Shown: in pieces, positions 1 through 7,983 of the stretch | Layout: every line of letters begins with the position of its first letter | Numbering within the stretch: the first letter of the stretch is position 1 | Source of the DNA: Rhizobiaceae bacterium | GTDB lineage: Bacteria > Pseudomonadota > Alphaproteobacteria > Rhizobiales > Rhizobiaceae | Direction of reading: 5' to 3' | NCBI GenBank assembly: GCA_017643495.1 | Contig: JAEPNK010000004.1 | Span: 1 to 62,078 of the forward strand | Length of the DNA: 62,078 bases | Notes under the pieces: model-generated | Seen by the model: the letters and a program-made list of their open reading frames with translations, nothing else | Database searches by the model: none | What the model was told of the DNA's origin: nothing | Translations under genes and position numbers: made by a program

Positions 1-273
1 GCTTTGTCTTGTGGCCCGGTTGCGTCTCCTGCTGCATCCGCTGCCCTTCGATGAAACCAACCTACCCAAAACAACAAGCAACCGGTGTGCAATCCGTCAC
101 ACACAAAACAAAACCGCCAAAAAACAGGATGGGAAGGGCGCAGAAAGTTGTAGCTCTGGGAGAAAGCCGATCGGAGCAGCGTAAAGGGGCTGATGTCCCA
201 TAGGCGAAGCAATTGTCGCAAATGCATGATGGTATTTTTGTATTCCACTGCCAAACTTCTGGGTGGGAGAGGG
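1..273. other. Left-edge region, no gene assigned
   Basis: No coding sequence here could be supported. One plus-strand frame is open from the window edge to a TGA at 52-54, so the tail of an upstream gene is possible, but only 17 codons are visible. The short open frames over 9-203 have no recognisable family. The stretch just before 274 probably carries the promoter and ribosome binding site of the methyltransferase gene. Confidence 0.4.
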
Positions 274-1866
274 ATGACCATGTCCGTTGAACATGTCGAT
301 GATGGCCCCAAACGCGGGCGCCGGGTGAGAAGAAGCGGTGGCCGCGCAGCCAACACTCGTGGTCGGGGTGCTGCGATCGAACAGCTTCCGTGGCAGATAC
401 CTGTAAACTCTGACCAGCCGATCGAACCATTGCCACCAGAAGGTGTATTGGCAATCCACGATACGGCAATGCGTGTTCTTGAAGAAGTTGGTATTCGCAT
501 CCTCAACATGGATGCGGTCGAAATTTTTCGTCAGCACGGCTGCGAAATTTCAGATCCGACTTCTGATAGTGCATTGGTGAAGATGGGCCGCGATTTCGTG
601 ATGGAAAAAGTGGGCTTGGCACCCGACAGCTTTACGCTGACACCCAGAAACACCGAACGAACCCTTCAAATCGGCGGCAAACACATGGTGTTCGGTAATG
701 TTTCCTCGCCACCCAACTATTCCAGCCTTGATGAAGGCCGCAGGACCGGAACCAGGTCTGCTTACAGAATGTTTCTGAAGCTCACCCAGTATTTCAATTG
801 CATTCATTTTGCAGGCGGATATCCGGTTGAGCCAATGGATATCCATCCGTCTGTTCGTCATCTTGATTGTCTGCATGACAAGCTGATGCTGACTGACAAG
901 GTTGTACATGCCTATTCGCTTGGAAAGGAGCGGGTCGAGGATGTGATGGAAATGGTGCGTATCGCAGGAGGGTTGTCACACGAGGAATTCGAAGCGACAC
1001 CCCGGATGTATACCAATATCAACTCGACTTCACCATTGATCCATGACCATCCAATGCTGGATGGTCTCATGCGCCTCGCGAAACGGGGGCAACCAACGAT
1101 AATCACGCCATTCACCCTGGCCGGCGCAATGTCACCCATTACCCTGGCCGGAACCGTGGCCCAGTCCGTGGCTGAAGCGTTGATTGGTGTTGTGCTGGTT
1201 CAGTGCATAAGGCCGGGTTGCCCGGTGGCAATCGGCACTTTTTCATCCAATGTTGACATGAAATCCGGTGCACCTGCCTTCGGCACACCGGACTATATGC
1301 GTACAACCCAGATGACCGGACAAATGGCACGTTATTACAACTTGCCTCTGAGAGCTTCGAATACATGCGTTTCCAATGCGCCGGATAATCAGGCGACCTG
1401 GGAAAGTGCCCATTCACTGTTTGCTGCCATGACATCGGGTGTGAACGTTGTTTATCACGCTGCAGGATGGCTTGAGGGTGGCCTTTGCGCGTCATTTGAA
1501 AAATTCGTGATGGATTGTGAACAATTGCAACAACTCATCGCCTACATGAAACCTGTCCGATGGGATGAGGAAGACCTTGCATTCGACGCCATGAGGGAAG
1601 TGGGCCAGGGAGGTCATTTCTTTGGTATCCAGCACACACAGCAGCGTTACGAAACAGCATTTTATTCGCCATTTCTTTCGGACTGGTCGAATTTCGAGAA
1701 TTGGGAAGACCGGGGTGCCGAGCAAACGGTCGAGCGGGCAAACCGGGTAGGCAAAAAGATACTTGAAGAATACGAGGCCCCGGCAATGGATGTGGCTGTT
1801 GCCGAGGAACTCTCAGAGTTTGTCGAAAGACGCAAACGGGAAGGTGGCGCGCCTACCGATTTCTAG
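274..1866 (+). CDS. Trimethylamine methyltransferase (MttB) family protein, non-pyrrolysine
   Basis: About 530 residues, the usual length for the MttB superfamily, which moves a methyl group from a quaternary or tertiary amine to a corrinoid protein. The N-terminal part (PLPPEGVLAIHD, then MRVLEEVGIRIL) and the C-terminal part (YETAFYSPFLSDWSNFENW) are typical of alphaproteobacterial members. The frame has no internal amber codon, so this is a standard-codon homologue, the group that includes glycine-betaine methyltransferases. The substrate cannot be told from sequence. The frame extends upstream to 193, but I chose ATG 274 because a GGGAGAGGG ribosome binding sequence lies directly before it; ATG 283 is possible. 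No corrinoid protein or methyltetrahydrofolate methyltransferase gene lies downstream; one could lie to the left of the window. Confidence 0.85.
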   Translation: MTMSVEHVDDGPKRGRRVRRSGGRAANTRGRGAAIEQLPWQIPVNSDQPIEPLPPEGVLAIHDTAMRVLEEVGIRILNMDAVEIFRQHGCEISDPTSDSALVKMGRDFVMEKVGLAPDSFTLTPRNTERTLQIGGKHMVFGNVSSPPNYSSLDEGRRTGTRSAYRMFLKLTQYFNCIHFAGGYPVEPMDIHPSVRHLDCLHDKLMLTDKVVHAYSLGKERVEDVMEMVRIAGGLSHEEFEATPRMYTNINSTSPLIHDHPMLDGLMRLAKRGQPTIITPFTLAGAMSPITLAGTVAQSVAEALIGVVLVQCIRPGCPVAIGTFSSNVDMKSGAPAFGTPDYMRTTQMTGQMARYYNLPLRASNTCVSNAPDNQATWESAHSLFAAMTSGVNVVYHAAGWLEGGLCASFEKFVMDCEQLQQLIAYMKPVRWDEEDLAFDAMREVGQGGHFFGIQHTQQRYETAFYSPFLSDWSNFENWEDRGAEQTVERANRVGKKILEEYEAPAMDVAVAEELSEFVERRKREGGAPTDF

Positions 1867-1926
1867 TAGTCGCATGCTTCCAAGACAAAGCCCACAAAAG
1901 GGATTACCCCGAAGTCCTGAACGGGT

Positions 1927-2178
1927 TCATGAGCGGCGGGCAATAAAGCCCCATCCGACCAGCACAATGATTGCCCCGATTACGGCGCCGATGAAACCCG
2001 CAGTCTGGTCTGCTTCATAAAATCCGATTGCCTGACCGAGATAGGAAGCAACGAATGCTCCAGCTACCCCCAGCAGGGTTGTCAAAATGAAACCCTTGGG
2101 TTCATTGCTTCCAGGATGCAGGAATTTTGCAATAATACCAACGATGAAACCGATCAGGATGGTCCATAGAATTTCCAT
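1927..2178 (-). CDS. GlsB/YeaQ/YmgE family stress-response membrane protein
   Basis: An 83-residue inner-membrane protein with three hydrophobic segments separated by glycine-rich turns (GFIVGIIAKFLHPG, then GVAGAFVASYLGQ, then GFIGAVIGAIIVLVGW). This is the pattern of the transglycosylase-associated/GlsB family. Members are small membrane proteins linked to envelope or acid stress; their biochemical role is unknown. ATG 2178 is preferred over an upstream start at 2211 because AAGGAAAA precedes it at normal spacing and the hydrophobic segment then begins right after the initiator. It converges on the methyltransferase gene and lies about 80 nt downstream of the MscS-type gene on the same strand, so the two may share a transcript. 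Confidence 0.85.
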   Translation of the reverse strand: MEILWTILIGFIVGIIAKFLHPGSNEPKGFILTTLLGVAGAFVASYLGQAIGFYEADQTAGFIGAVIGAIIVLVGWGFIARRS

Positions 2179-2260
2179 CAGTAGTTTTCCTTGTTGTAAC
2201 AGATATGCCAAGGCAATGGGATGCCAGCCTTTCGTCTCGCATCCATTCCCGATGTCGAAC

Positions 2261-4558
2261 TCATTTTGCAGATGATTGGCGCTTCTTGCGTGGCGGCCTT
2301 TTCATTTCGATTTCAAGTGGGGCTGACGGTGCTTTGCCTTCCTTGTCTTCACCGAAATAAACAGTGCGGTGCGGGAAGGGCATTTCAATGCCGCGCTCGT
2401 CAAAGATGCGTTTGACAATGGCATTATAGGCCCGACCGATCCCCCATTGTTTACCGGGGGAGGTTTTGACGCGCGAGCGGACGACAACCGCGTTGTCTCC
2501 AAAGGATTGAACGCCCATCCACTCCATGTCTGCCAACAGGCTGATTGAGTGGGTTTCGTCCTGCTTGAGTTCTTCAAAGGCATCCAGCATGGCCGCACGA
2601 ACTTCCTCTGTGTCCTCACGATAGGCTACACCCATGTCACAAAGGAAATACGAGAACTCGCGCATGTAGTTGGTGACCATGTCCACGGAACTGAACGGAA
2701 TGATGTGGTATGCTCCCTGCACATCCCGGAGACTGACCGAACGAATGGTAAGGCGCTCAACGGTGCCTGTGGTGTCATTCAGCGTGATGACGTCGCCAAC
2801 ATTGATGGCACTCTCGAACTGGATGAATATTCCAGTAATGATATCCTGAACGAGCTTTTGCGCGCCAAAGCCAATTGCCAGGCCCAGGACACCGGCTGAA
2901 GCAATGAGCGGCGCAATATCGACACCCAGTTCCGACAGGGCAAACATCAGGGTGATCAACAGAATTGCGATTGTACCCGCATTCCTGAAGAGGGAAAGCA
3001 GTGTGATTTCTCTCGATGTCGGAACCTTGCCGACTTCCGGGTTGAGGCGGTAGTCAATCCACGATGACATGGCAAGCCAGACCATGAAGGCTACGGCGAG
3101 TATCAAGAGCGTTGATATGATGCTTGCGGTAGCCTGTGCGCCAACCTGTGTTTGCAACCAGCCGCTTATGTCAAACAGGCCGACAACATCAGCCAGGGTA
3201 ATTGCTACAAATGCAAATACAATTGCCTTGATTGCCAGAAGTATGGCGGGAACGAACCTGTTCAAACGGTTTTCAAGAAGGGGAAGGCGGCTGTTGACCC
3301 GTTCAGGCATCTGGATGCCGTTTGTAAGGGTGCGGGAAATGATACGGACAACCACCATGCCTGCAAGAATCGCAAGTATGATCTTTCCGGTTGCCGCTAG
3401 CACGGGCATCATGATGCCTTCAGGCCTCGTAACCACCAGGATGAAGAGGAAGCCCAGGTAAAAGATTACAGGATAATGCCAATGGGTAGCCAGATTGTGC
3501 CAGAAGGAACGTCCTTCATCAGCAACATTCTTTTCATCAAGCAGCCACCCGGCAACAGATTTTCGGTTTCGCATTACCATGTACAAGGCGATACCAAGTC
3601 CAACCAGCGCCACAAGCAACGCCATGGCTGTACCCGCATTGGCGGAAATATTGCGGTTCACAATAGGTAGTACCAGCAGGTGGCCATAACCGATCACGGA
3701 TACGAGCAATGTCAGCCCGCGATTGAAATGGCGTGCTGCCTCATCCGAGATGTTGATCCAGCGCAGTTCGTCAGTACTTGGCGAGAGAACCGTACGGCAG
3801 GCAACCTTGACGATTTCAACAATCAGGAAAGCATTCAAGTACAGTGTTTGGCGGATTCCGATCTGGCCGTTAATGCCCAGGAAATAGATTGCTATGATGT
3901 AGCCCAACGCCCATGCAGCGATCACGAGACCAAGGTCAACGAGAACGGAAACAGCAACAGACACACCTGTCTTGACCATGTTGGCATGCTCGGATCGGCG
4001 CCCCATCATCCGGAAGAACGGCAGGCTAAGAGACCTTAGGCCGTAAAACACGGCATAGGTAACAACGATAATGATCGCCATTTCCAGCAAAGCATCCCAC
4101 AAGACGTTCGCTGTATTCGAGCCGCCAAGCGACCCCAGCGTATTGCCGGTTTTTGATAGGCGTTCGCCAAGGGTGCTCAAGGATTCTGCGAAGGATTCGG
4201 ACGTTTGCTTGGTAAATTCGGCAAGCTGTCGCCCGATCGAAACTTTCTCTTCTGTCTGGGCAGGCTGGTTGGCAGTCACGTTTGCATCCGTTCCCGATGC
4301 CGTCTCGCCGCCACTTGTAGCCGCTCCGGTTGAAGTGGTTTGATCATTGTTCGGCTGGGCTATCTTTTCCAACTCATTGATCAGTGCATCACGCGCCTTG
4401 TCGCTTTTCAAAACATCAACCAGAGCTCTGGCTTGCTCAGCACTTGACTGGTTTGATGTTGGGGGAGGGGCAGAAGCGATATTTTCCTGCGCTTGCGTGG
4501 AGATCGTCGTGAAAATTGAAATGAGAATTGCGGCAAGTAAACAGGAAAGCTGTCGCAT
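2261..4558 (-). CDS. Large MscS-family mechanosensitive ion channel
   Basis: About 765 residues. It has a signal peptide (MRQLSCLLAAILISIF to an STQAQ cleavage region), a periplasmic Gln/Thr/Ala-rich segment with helical stretches (to about residue 150), roughly ten membrane segments, then the MscS pore helix and beta domain (LIASAGVLGLAIGFGAQKLVQD, then GDVITLNDTTGTVERLTIRSVSLRD). The pore-helix sequence of alternating small residues is the family signature. Such channels open under membrane tension and protect against hypo-osmotic shock; length and topology resemble YbiO-type rather than minimal MscS. The C-terminal tail is strongly basic (RPPRKKRQ). The frame runs open to 4648, but ATG 4558 is chosen because it starts the signal peptide and has AAGG upstream. 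The solute specificity and gating threshold are not predictable. Confidence 0.9.
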   Translation of the reverse strand: MRQLSCLLAAILISIFTTISTQAQENIASAPPPTSNQSSAEQARALVDVLKSDKARDALINELEKIAQPNNDQTTSTGAATSGGETASGTDANVTANQPAQTEEKVSIGRQLAEFTKQTSESFAESLSTLGERLSKTGNTLGSLGGSNTANVLWDALLEMAIIIVVTYAVFYGLRSLSLPFFRMMGRRSEHANMVKTGVSVAVSVLVDLGLVIAAWALGYIIAIYFLGINGQIGIRQTLYLNAFLIVEIVKVACRTVLSPSTDELRWINISDEAARHFNRGLTLLVSVIGYGHLLVLPIVNRNISANAGTAMALLVALVGLGIALYMVMRNRKSVAGWLLDEKNVADEGRSFWHNLATHWHYPVIFYLGFLFILVVTRPEGIMMPVLAATGKIILAILAGMVVVRIISRTLTNGIQMPERVNSRLPLLENRLNRFVPAILLAIKAIVFAFVAITLADVVGLFDISGWLQTQVGAQATASIISTLLILAVAFMVWLAMSSWIDYRLNPEVGKVPTSREITLLSLFRNAGTIAILLITLMFALSELGVDIAPLIASAGVLGLAIGFGAQKLVQDIITGIFIQFESAINVGDVITLNDTTGTVERLTIRSVSLRDVQGAYHIIPFSSVDMVTNYMREFSYFLCDMGVAYREDTEEVRAAMLDAFEELKQDETHSISLLADMEWMGVQSFGDNAVVVRSRVKTSPGKQWGIGRAYNAIVKRIFDERGIEMPFPHRTVYFGEDKEGKAPSAPLEIEMKRPPRKKRQSSAK

Positions 4559-4701
4559 GAATACCTTGAAAGTCAGTGTTGGTGGCATTTTTTTACCGGG
4601 ACCGGTAAGCCGTTGGATGGTTTGGGATGGTACGAATTCAGTACGCAAATTAAACGCTAAACGTCGGCAGGCGCATTTTGTTCCGGTCTGATTTGAAAAA
4701 A

Positions 4702-5481
4702 TCAGAAGCTTTGCCTGAAACCTGAATAATCATCCGGGCTGGCTGCAACAAGCCCATGTATCATCAGGGTTTTGCTGTCTTCCTCAGACATGGCTTGGAT
4801 GGCCAGGGAAATTGCTTCCCTGAGTGCCGGAACTAGGGCGTTGTTTTTTCTGGCGGTAACGAGGGGCAGGCCAGGGGTCGGCCTCGATGTTCCGAGAATT
4901 CGGACCTTGCTGACAATGGTCGAGTCAAACCGGCGAGCGAGTTCAAAAGTAACTGCGTCTATTGCCGCCAGACGCGCTTGGCCTTCTGCAACCATTTTCA
5001 GGGAGTTCAGATGGGAACCGCTAACAATGCGATTTTCGTCCGGTATTGTGTCTTGCGCTGCTCTTCCGGACAGTTGAGAAAACACATGCAGTCCGGATTG
5101 ACTGTCTGCACTGTTGATGGCTACAGGAAATGCTTGGCTTAGATTGTTGTCGCCCTTCACTACATCCGCATTTGTATCAACAGTCCCAATGTATATGGAG
5201 CAGTAATCACCCGGTTTGCAACCAGCGACCCCGTAATCAAAACGCGCGACGGGAATAACCTTGTCTGACAGGAGGTTTGCATAAGGCCAGCCGCATGTCT
5301 GGCCAAGCAGCAGGCATTCGTCGTTCCATATATCGAACAAGGACCTGTCGCGAGAAAGACTTTCGGGCGCCGGCACGTTCCGCGCTTCAAGTTGTAACGC
5401 TATGAGCTTCCATAAACGTTCGATCGCCGGTCTTGTTTCAGGGCGTTCATACATGGAAAGTGTAGCGAGGGGAGTTGCCAA
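4702..5481 (-). CDS. PhnD-like phosphate/phosphonate-binding protein lacking a signal peptide
   Basis: A 259-residue protein of the PhnD/phosphite-phosphonate binding fold. It shows an LxMYERPE N-terminus, FDYGVAGCKPGDYCS in the first lobe, and VAEGQARLAAIDAVTFEL, the conserved segment where periplasmic members read VxxGxxDxAxID. Translation begins at TTG 5481, just 4 nt after the desaturase stop, and homologues I recall share the same short N-terminus, so I keep the TTG. There is no signal peptide or lipobox, so export by Sec looks unlikely and a cytoplasmic ligand-binding role is suggested. No ABC permease or ATPase gene is nearby. It is probably co-transcribed with the desaturase. The ligand is unknown. 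Confidence 0.7.
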   Translation of the reverse strand: MATPLATLSMYERPETRPAIERLWKLIALQLEARNVPAPESLSRDRSLFDIWNDECLLLGQTCGWPYANLLSDKVIPVARFDYGVAGCKPGDYCSIYIGTVDTNADVVKGDNNLSQAFPVAINSADSQSGLHVFSQLSGRAAQDTIPDENRIVSGSHLNSLKMVAEGQARLAAIDAVTFELARRFDSTIVSKVRILGTSRPTPGLPLVTARKNNALVPALREAISLAIQAMSEEDSKTLMIHGLVAASPDDYSGFRQSF

Positions 5482-5485
5482 AACT

Positions 5486-6472
5486 TTAGTGTGTTTCCAT
5501 TTCTGAGGCAGGATGGAGTACGGGTTCTTTCATCCGGAAGAAATATCGCCTGAAAACTTGCCAGTACGATTCGTACAGATAGCCATTGTTCAAACAGATA
5601 TAATGTTCGCGATTGGCAATGTACTCGTTGCGGAGTTTGTACCAGGGAATTCCCGGCCGGTCATGATGTACCACATGAAGGTTGTTGAACAGAAAAAGAA
5701 AAGCAAGGGGGCAATTGCGTTCAATGATCACAGTTCTTTCTCTCAGGTCCGGACTGGCCTGGTGTTCGAGGAAGCTGCGAACCATGAGCAGGGAAACGCC
5801 AAGATATGTTGAGCCTGCCAGCATCCAGAAACTAACTTCGCTTGCGATCCATGCAAGCAAGGCACACAACAGGATATGTTTCAGCCAGACTGATACCAGA
5901 TAGGATCTCTGGGTTTGATCTCTCATTATCAGGCGCAGTTCCTGAACATAAAACCTGCCCAGCCCAAGGACTGGCCCAATCAGCATGCGTCCGGCAAGCG
6001 TATTGTTGAACTCCAGAGTTTTTCGAAATGCCACTGGCATTGATTGCCATTCAAACCTGTTGAGATACCAGCTCTCCGGGTCATCGAAAGGGTCTGTCAA
6101 TTCTCCCGTTTCGTGGTGTGCAATATGCGTATCCCGAAAACGTTCATACGGCATCACCCAACCGACAGGCAGTAATATCAGCATTCCGTTGATGAAACCG
6201 CTTCGTGTCGGGTGACGGTGGGTTACTTCATGAGTGATTGAGAGGAAAAGGGTGACTACAAACCCGGTAAGAACAATCCAAAGTGCCGAATTGATTTGCG
6301 CATGTGAAGTAATCAGCAGGTACCAAGCGGCATATGTGGCAATGATCAGTAAAAGAGTTGGCCATTCAATGCGAAGAATGAAATGGCTGATTGTGCGTGC
6401 GCCAGTAAACAAATGGCCCCCTTGTATCTTGTGAGTCTTTTGCCCGAACGTAGCGAGGGAAAACGCATTCAT
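5486..6472 (-). CDS. Membrane fatty acid desaturase / alkane hydroxylase-like di-iron enzyme
   Basis: A 328-residue integral membrane protein with the three histidine clusters of the desaturase/AlkB superfamily: HEVTHRH at about 81-87, HIAHH at 116-120 and HVVHH at 266-270. Four or so hydrophobic segments lie at 38-55, 62-80, 93-107 and near 215-245. These histidines hold a di-iron centre that inserts a double bond or hydroxyl group into an acyl chain. The exact substrate and position are not predictable. The frame is open to 6562, but ATG 6472 avoids reading through the operator region and starts a normal N-terminus. It is divergent from an HTH regulator whose gene starts 70 bp away, and is followed after 4 nt by the PhnD-like gene. 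Confidence 0.85.
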   Translation of the reverse strand: MNAFSLATFGQKTHKIQGGHLFTGARTISHFILRIEWPTLLLIIATYAAWYLLITSHAQINSALWIVLTGFVVTLFLSITHEVTHRHPTRSGFINGMLILLPVGWVMPYERFRDTHIAHHETGELTDPFDDPESWYLNRFEWQSMPVAFRKTLEFNNTLAGRMLIGPVLGLGRFYVQELRLIMRDQTQRSYLVSVWLKHILLCALLAWIASEVSFWMLAGSTYLGVSLLMVRSFLEHQASPDLRERTVIIERNCPLAFLFLFNNLHVVHHDRPGIPWYKLRNEYIANREHYICLNNGYLYESYWQVFRRYFFRMKEPVLHPASEMETH

Positions 6473-6493
6473 GCGACGTGATACTTCACAAAA

Positions 6494-6537
6494 TTCAACA
6501 AAAATGTTGTGCAAACACAACAAAATTGTGCAACAAA
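6494..6537. promoter_or_regulatory. Palindromic operator cluster between desaturase and HTH regulator
   Basis: The 70-bp divergent intergenic region is packed with TTGTG/CACAA-type inverted repeats. A perfect 7-bp repeat, TGTTGTG with spacer CAAA and then CACAACA, lies at 6505-6522. It overlaps a second perfect repeat, CAACA-AAAA-TGTTG, at 6496-6509. A third, shorter element, TTG-TG-CAA, lies at 6526-6533. The natural reading is a binding site for the adjacent HTH protein that controls both itself and the desaturase. The repeats are seen directly; the binding protein is inferred. Confidence 0.65.
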
Positions 6538-6542
6538 ACAGA

Positions 6543-7394
6543 ATGGAATCTTTACTGGACAAACGAGGTGTTTCGGAACAGTTCCGGGAACGCTTGCTTC
6601 ACCTGATATCCCGGCGGAATGAGTCAGTCTCGGCTTTCGCGCGCCGGTGTGGGTTGGACCGGTCTGCTCTCAGCCAGTTTCTCGATCAATCTATCGTTCG
6701 CTTGCCGCGGGCAGAGACACTTGTGTCAATCTCACAAGCAGAAGGTGTCAGTGTCGACTGGCTCTTGGGGATTAGCCAGGATGAAGCCAGTTTTGGGGAA
6801 GTTGCATCGGTTCTCAACATTGAAACTTCGCTGTCCGATTCATCAAAGTCATTGCTGGCCAAATGGCACGAGGAAGCGGCAGGCTACAAAATCCGCTATG
6901 TTCCCAGTTCCTTGCCGGATTTCTTTCGAACAAAGGCCGTAATACGGCATGAATTTGCTTCGCTCAGGCGAGGCATGACTGACATGAAGGAAGGATTGCA
7001 GCAGGAATTGCTTGCCTATAACCGTTTGCCGGAAACCGATATGGAGGCCATAATGCCGCTGCAGCGGCTGGAGAATCTCGCCAATGGGACAGATATCTGG
7101 TCCGGTTTGGCGATAGGGGCTCGCAAGGCCCAACTGGATACGATCAAACAACTGCTTGATGAACTGTATCCCACTTTTCGGCTTTTTCTATACGATGGCG
7201 CCTGCCATTTCAGTGCACCATTTACCGTGTTTGGACCGAAACGCGCTTCGGTCTATCTTGGAGACATGTATCTGGTAATCAACTCGGTGGATCACATTCG
7301 TGAACTTGCGCGCCGTTTCGATGCCTTGATCAGGGTTGCGGAAGTTTCTCCGGACCGCGCCGCCGACTGGGTGTCGGGTCTCAAGGTGCATTGA
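6543..7394 (+). CDS. XRE-family HTH transcriptional regulator, likely desaturase regulator
   Basis: About 283 residues. The N-terminal region contains a Cro/XRE-type helix-turn-helix (SVSAFARRCGLDRSALSQFL followed by LVSISQAEGVSVDWLLG, about residues 28-72). The remaining 200 residues form a C-terminal domain I cannot name with confidence; its FRLFLYDGACHFSAPFTVFGP stretch looks beta-rich and could bind a ligand. The frame is open from 6471 and overlaps the divergent desaturase start, but that leader would be translated through the palindromic operators, so I prefer ATG 6543; ATG 6504 is possible and neither has a strong SD. Divergence from the desaturase and shared operators suggest control of membrane lipid unsaturation, perhaps by an acyl ligand. 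Confidence 0.75.
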   Translation: MESLLDKRGVSEQFRERLLHLISRRNESVSAFARRCGLDRSALSQFLDQSIVRLPRAETLVSISQAEGVSVDWLLGISQDEASFGEVASVLNIETSLSDSSKSLLAKWHEEAAGYKIRYVPSSLPDFFRTKAVIRHEFASLRRGMTDMKEGLQQELLAYNRLPETDMEAIMPLQRLENLANGTDIWSGLAIGARKAQLDTIKQLLDELYPTFRLFLYDGACHFSAPFTVFGPKRASVYLGDMYLVINSVDHIRELARRFDALIRVAEVSPDRAADWVSGLKVH

Positions 7395-7401
7395 ACATAT
7401 A

Positions 7402-7427
7402 AAAAGCGGGCTCAAATGCCCGCTTTT
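7402..7427. terminator. Bidirectional intrinsic terminator
   Basis: A perfect stem, GCGGGC (7406-7411) with GCCCGC (7418-7423) and a TCAAAT loop, is flanked by A5 on the left and T4 on the right. It therefore works as a hairpin plus U-tract on both strands. It sits between the convergent HTH regulator and glyoxalase genes and can end both transcripts. Confidence 0.85.
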
Positions 7428-7449
7428 CATGTGTCAAATATTTAACAGC

Positions 7450-7905
7450 TTACCAACTGCCGCTGTTTTCCATGCTTGCCCAAGGCTCCTGCTTGTCGAG
7501 CGGGTCACCGTTTTGAAGCAGTTCTATGGAGATGCCTTCCGGCGATTTGACAAAAGCCATGCGCCCGTCCCGGGGTGGGCGGTTGATGGTTACACCGCCT
7601 TTTTGCAGTTTCTCGCAGGTTTCATAAATATTATCGACCTCATAAGCCAGATGGCCAAAATTTCTGCCACCTTGCAATTCTTCTGTTTCGCCATCTTTGC
7701 CCGGCCAATTGTAGGTCAACTCCACGAGAGGCGCACTGGATTCAGCGGCCTGGTCCCAGTCCTTGGGCGCCGCAAGGAATATAAGGGTATAGCGGCCTTC
7801 TTCATTTTCTGTTCTGGATTTTTCCCTCAAACCCAACAAGTCACAGTAAAAGTGAAGTGATTTTTCCACGTCCGTAACCCGGACCATTGTATGCAAATAA
7901 CGCAT
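7450..7905 (-). CDS. gloA: Lactoylglutathione lyase (glyoxalase I)
   Basis: A 151-residue vicinal-oxygen-chelate protein with the glyoxalase I pattern: [20 protein letters not shown] at the start (metal-ligand His), LVELTYNW (Glu ligand), [10 protein letters not shown] (second His) and GISIELLQN (second Glu). It isomerises the methylglyoxal-glutathione hemithioacetal to S-lactoylglutathione in the cytoplasm. ATG 7905 is chosen over the longer frame to 7941 because it has GAGGT at good spacing and gives the standard N-terminus. It lies 78 nt downstream of metC on the same strand and may be read from the same promoter. The last few residues ([10 protein letters not shown]) are ordinary for the family in alphaproteobacteria. 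Confidence 0.88.
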   Translation of the reverse strand: MRYLHTMVRVTDVEKSLHFYCDLLGLREKSRTENEEGRYTLIFLAAPKDWDQAAESSAPLVELTYNWPGKDGETEELQGGRNFGHLAYEVDNIYETCEKLQKGGVTINRPPRDGRMAFVKSPEGISIELLQNGDPLDKQEPWASMENSGSW

Positions 7906-7983
7906 GGGACCTCGTTTTCCGTCTTTAAATAATTGGTACACTGCTAACCCAACTAGGTTGCAAAGCCGGATACCTCAAGTCCC

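Noticed and set aside
274-1866. Pyrrolysine-containing MttB
   Set aside because: The frame is uninterrupted with no amber codon at the pyrrolysine position, so it is a standard-codon homologue.
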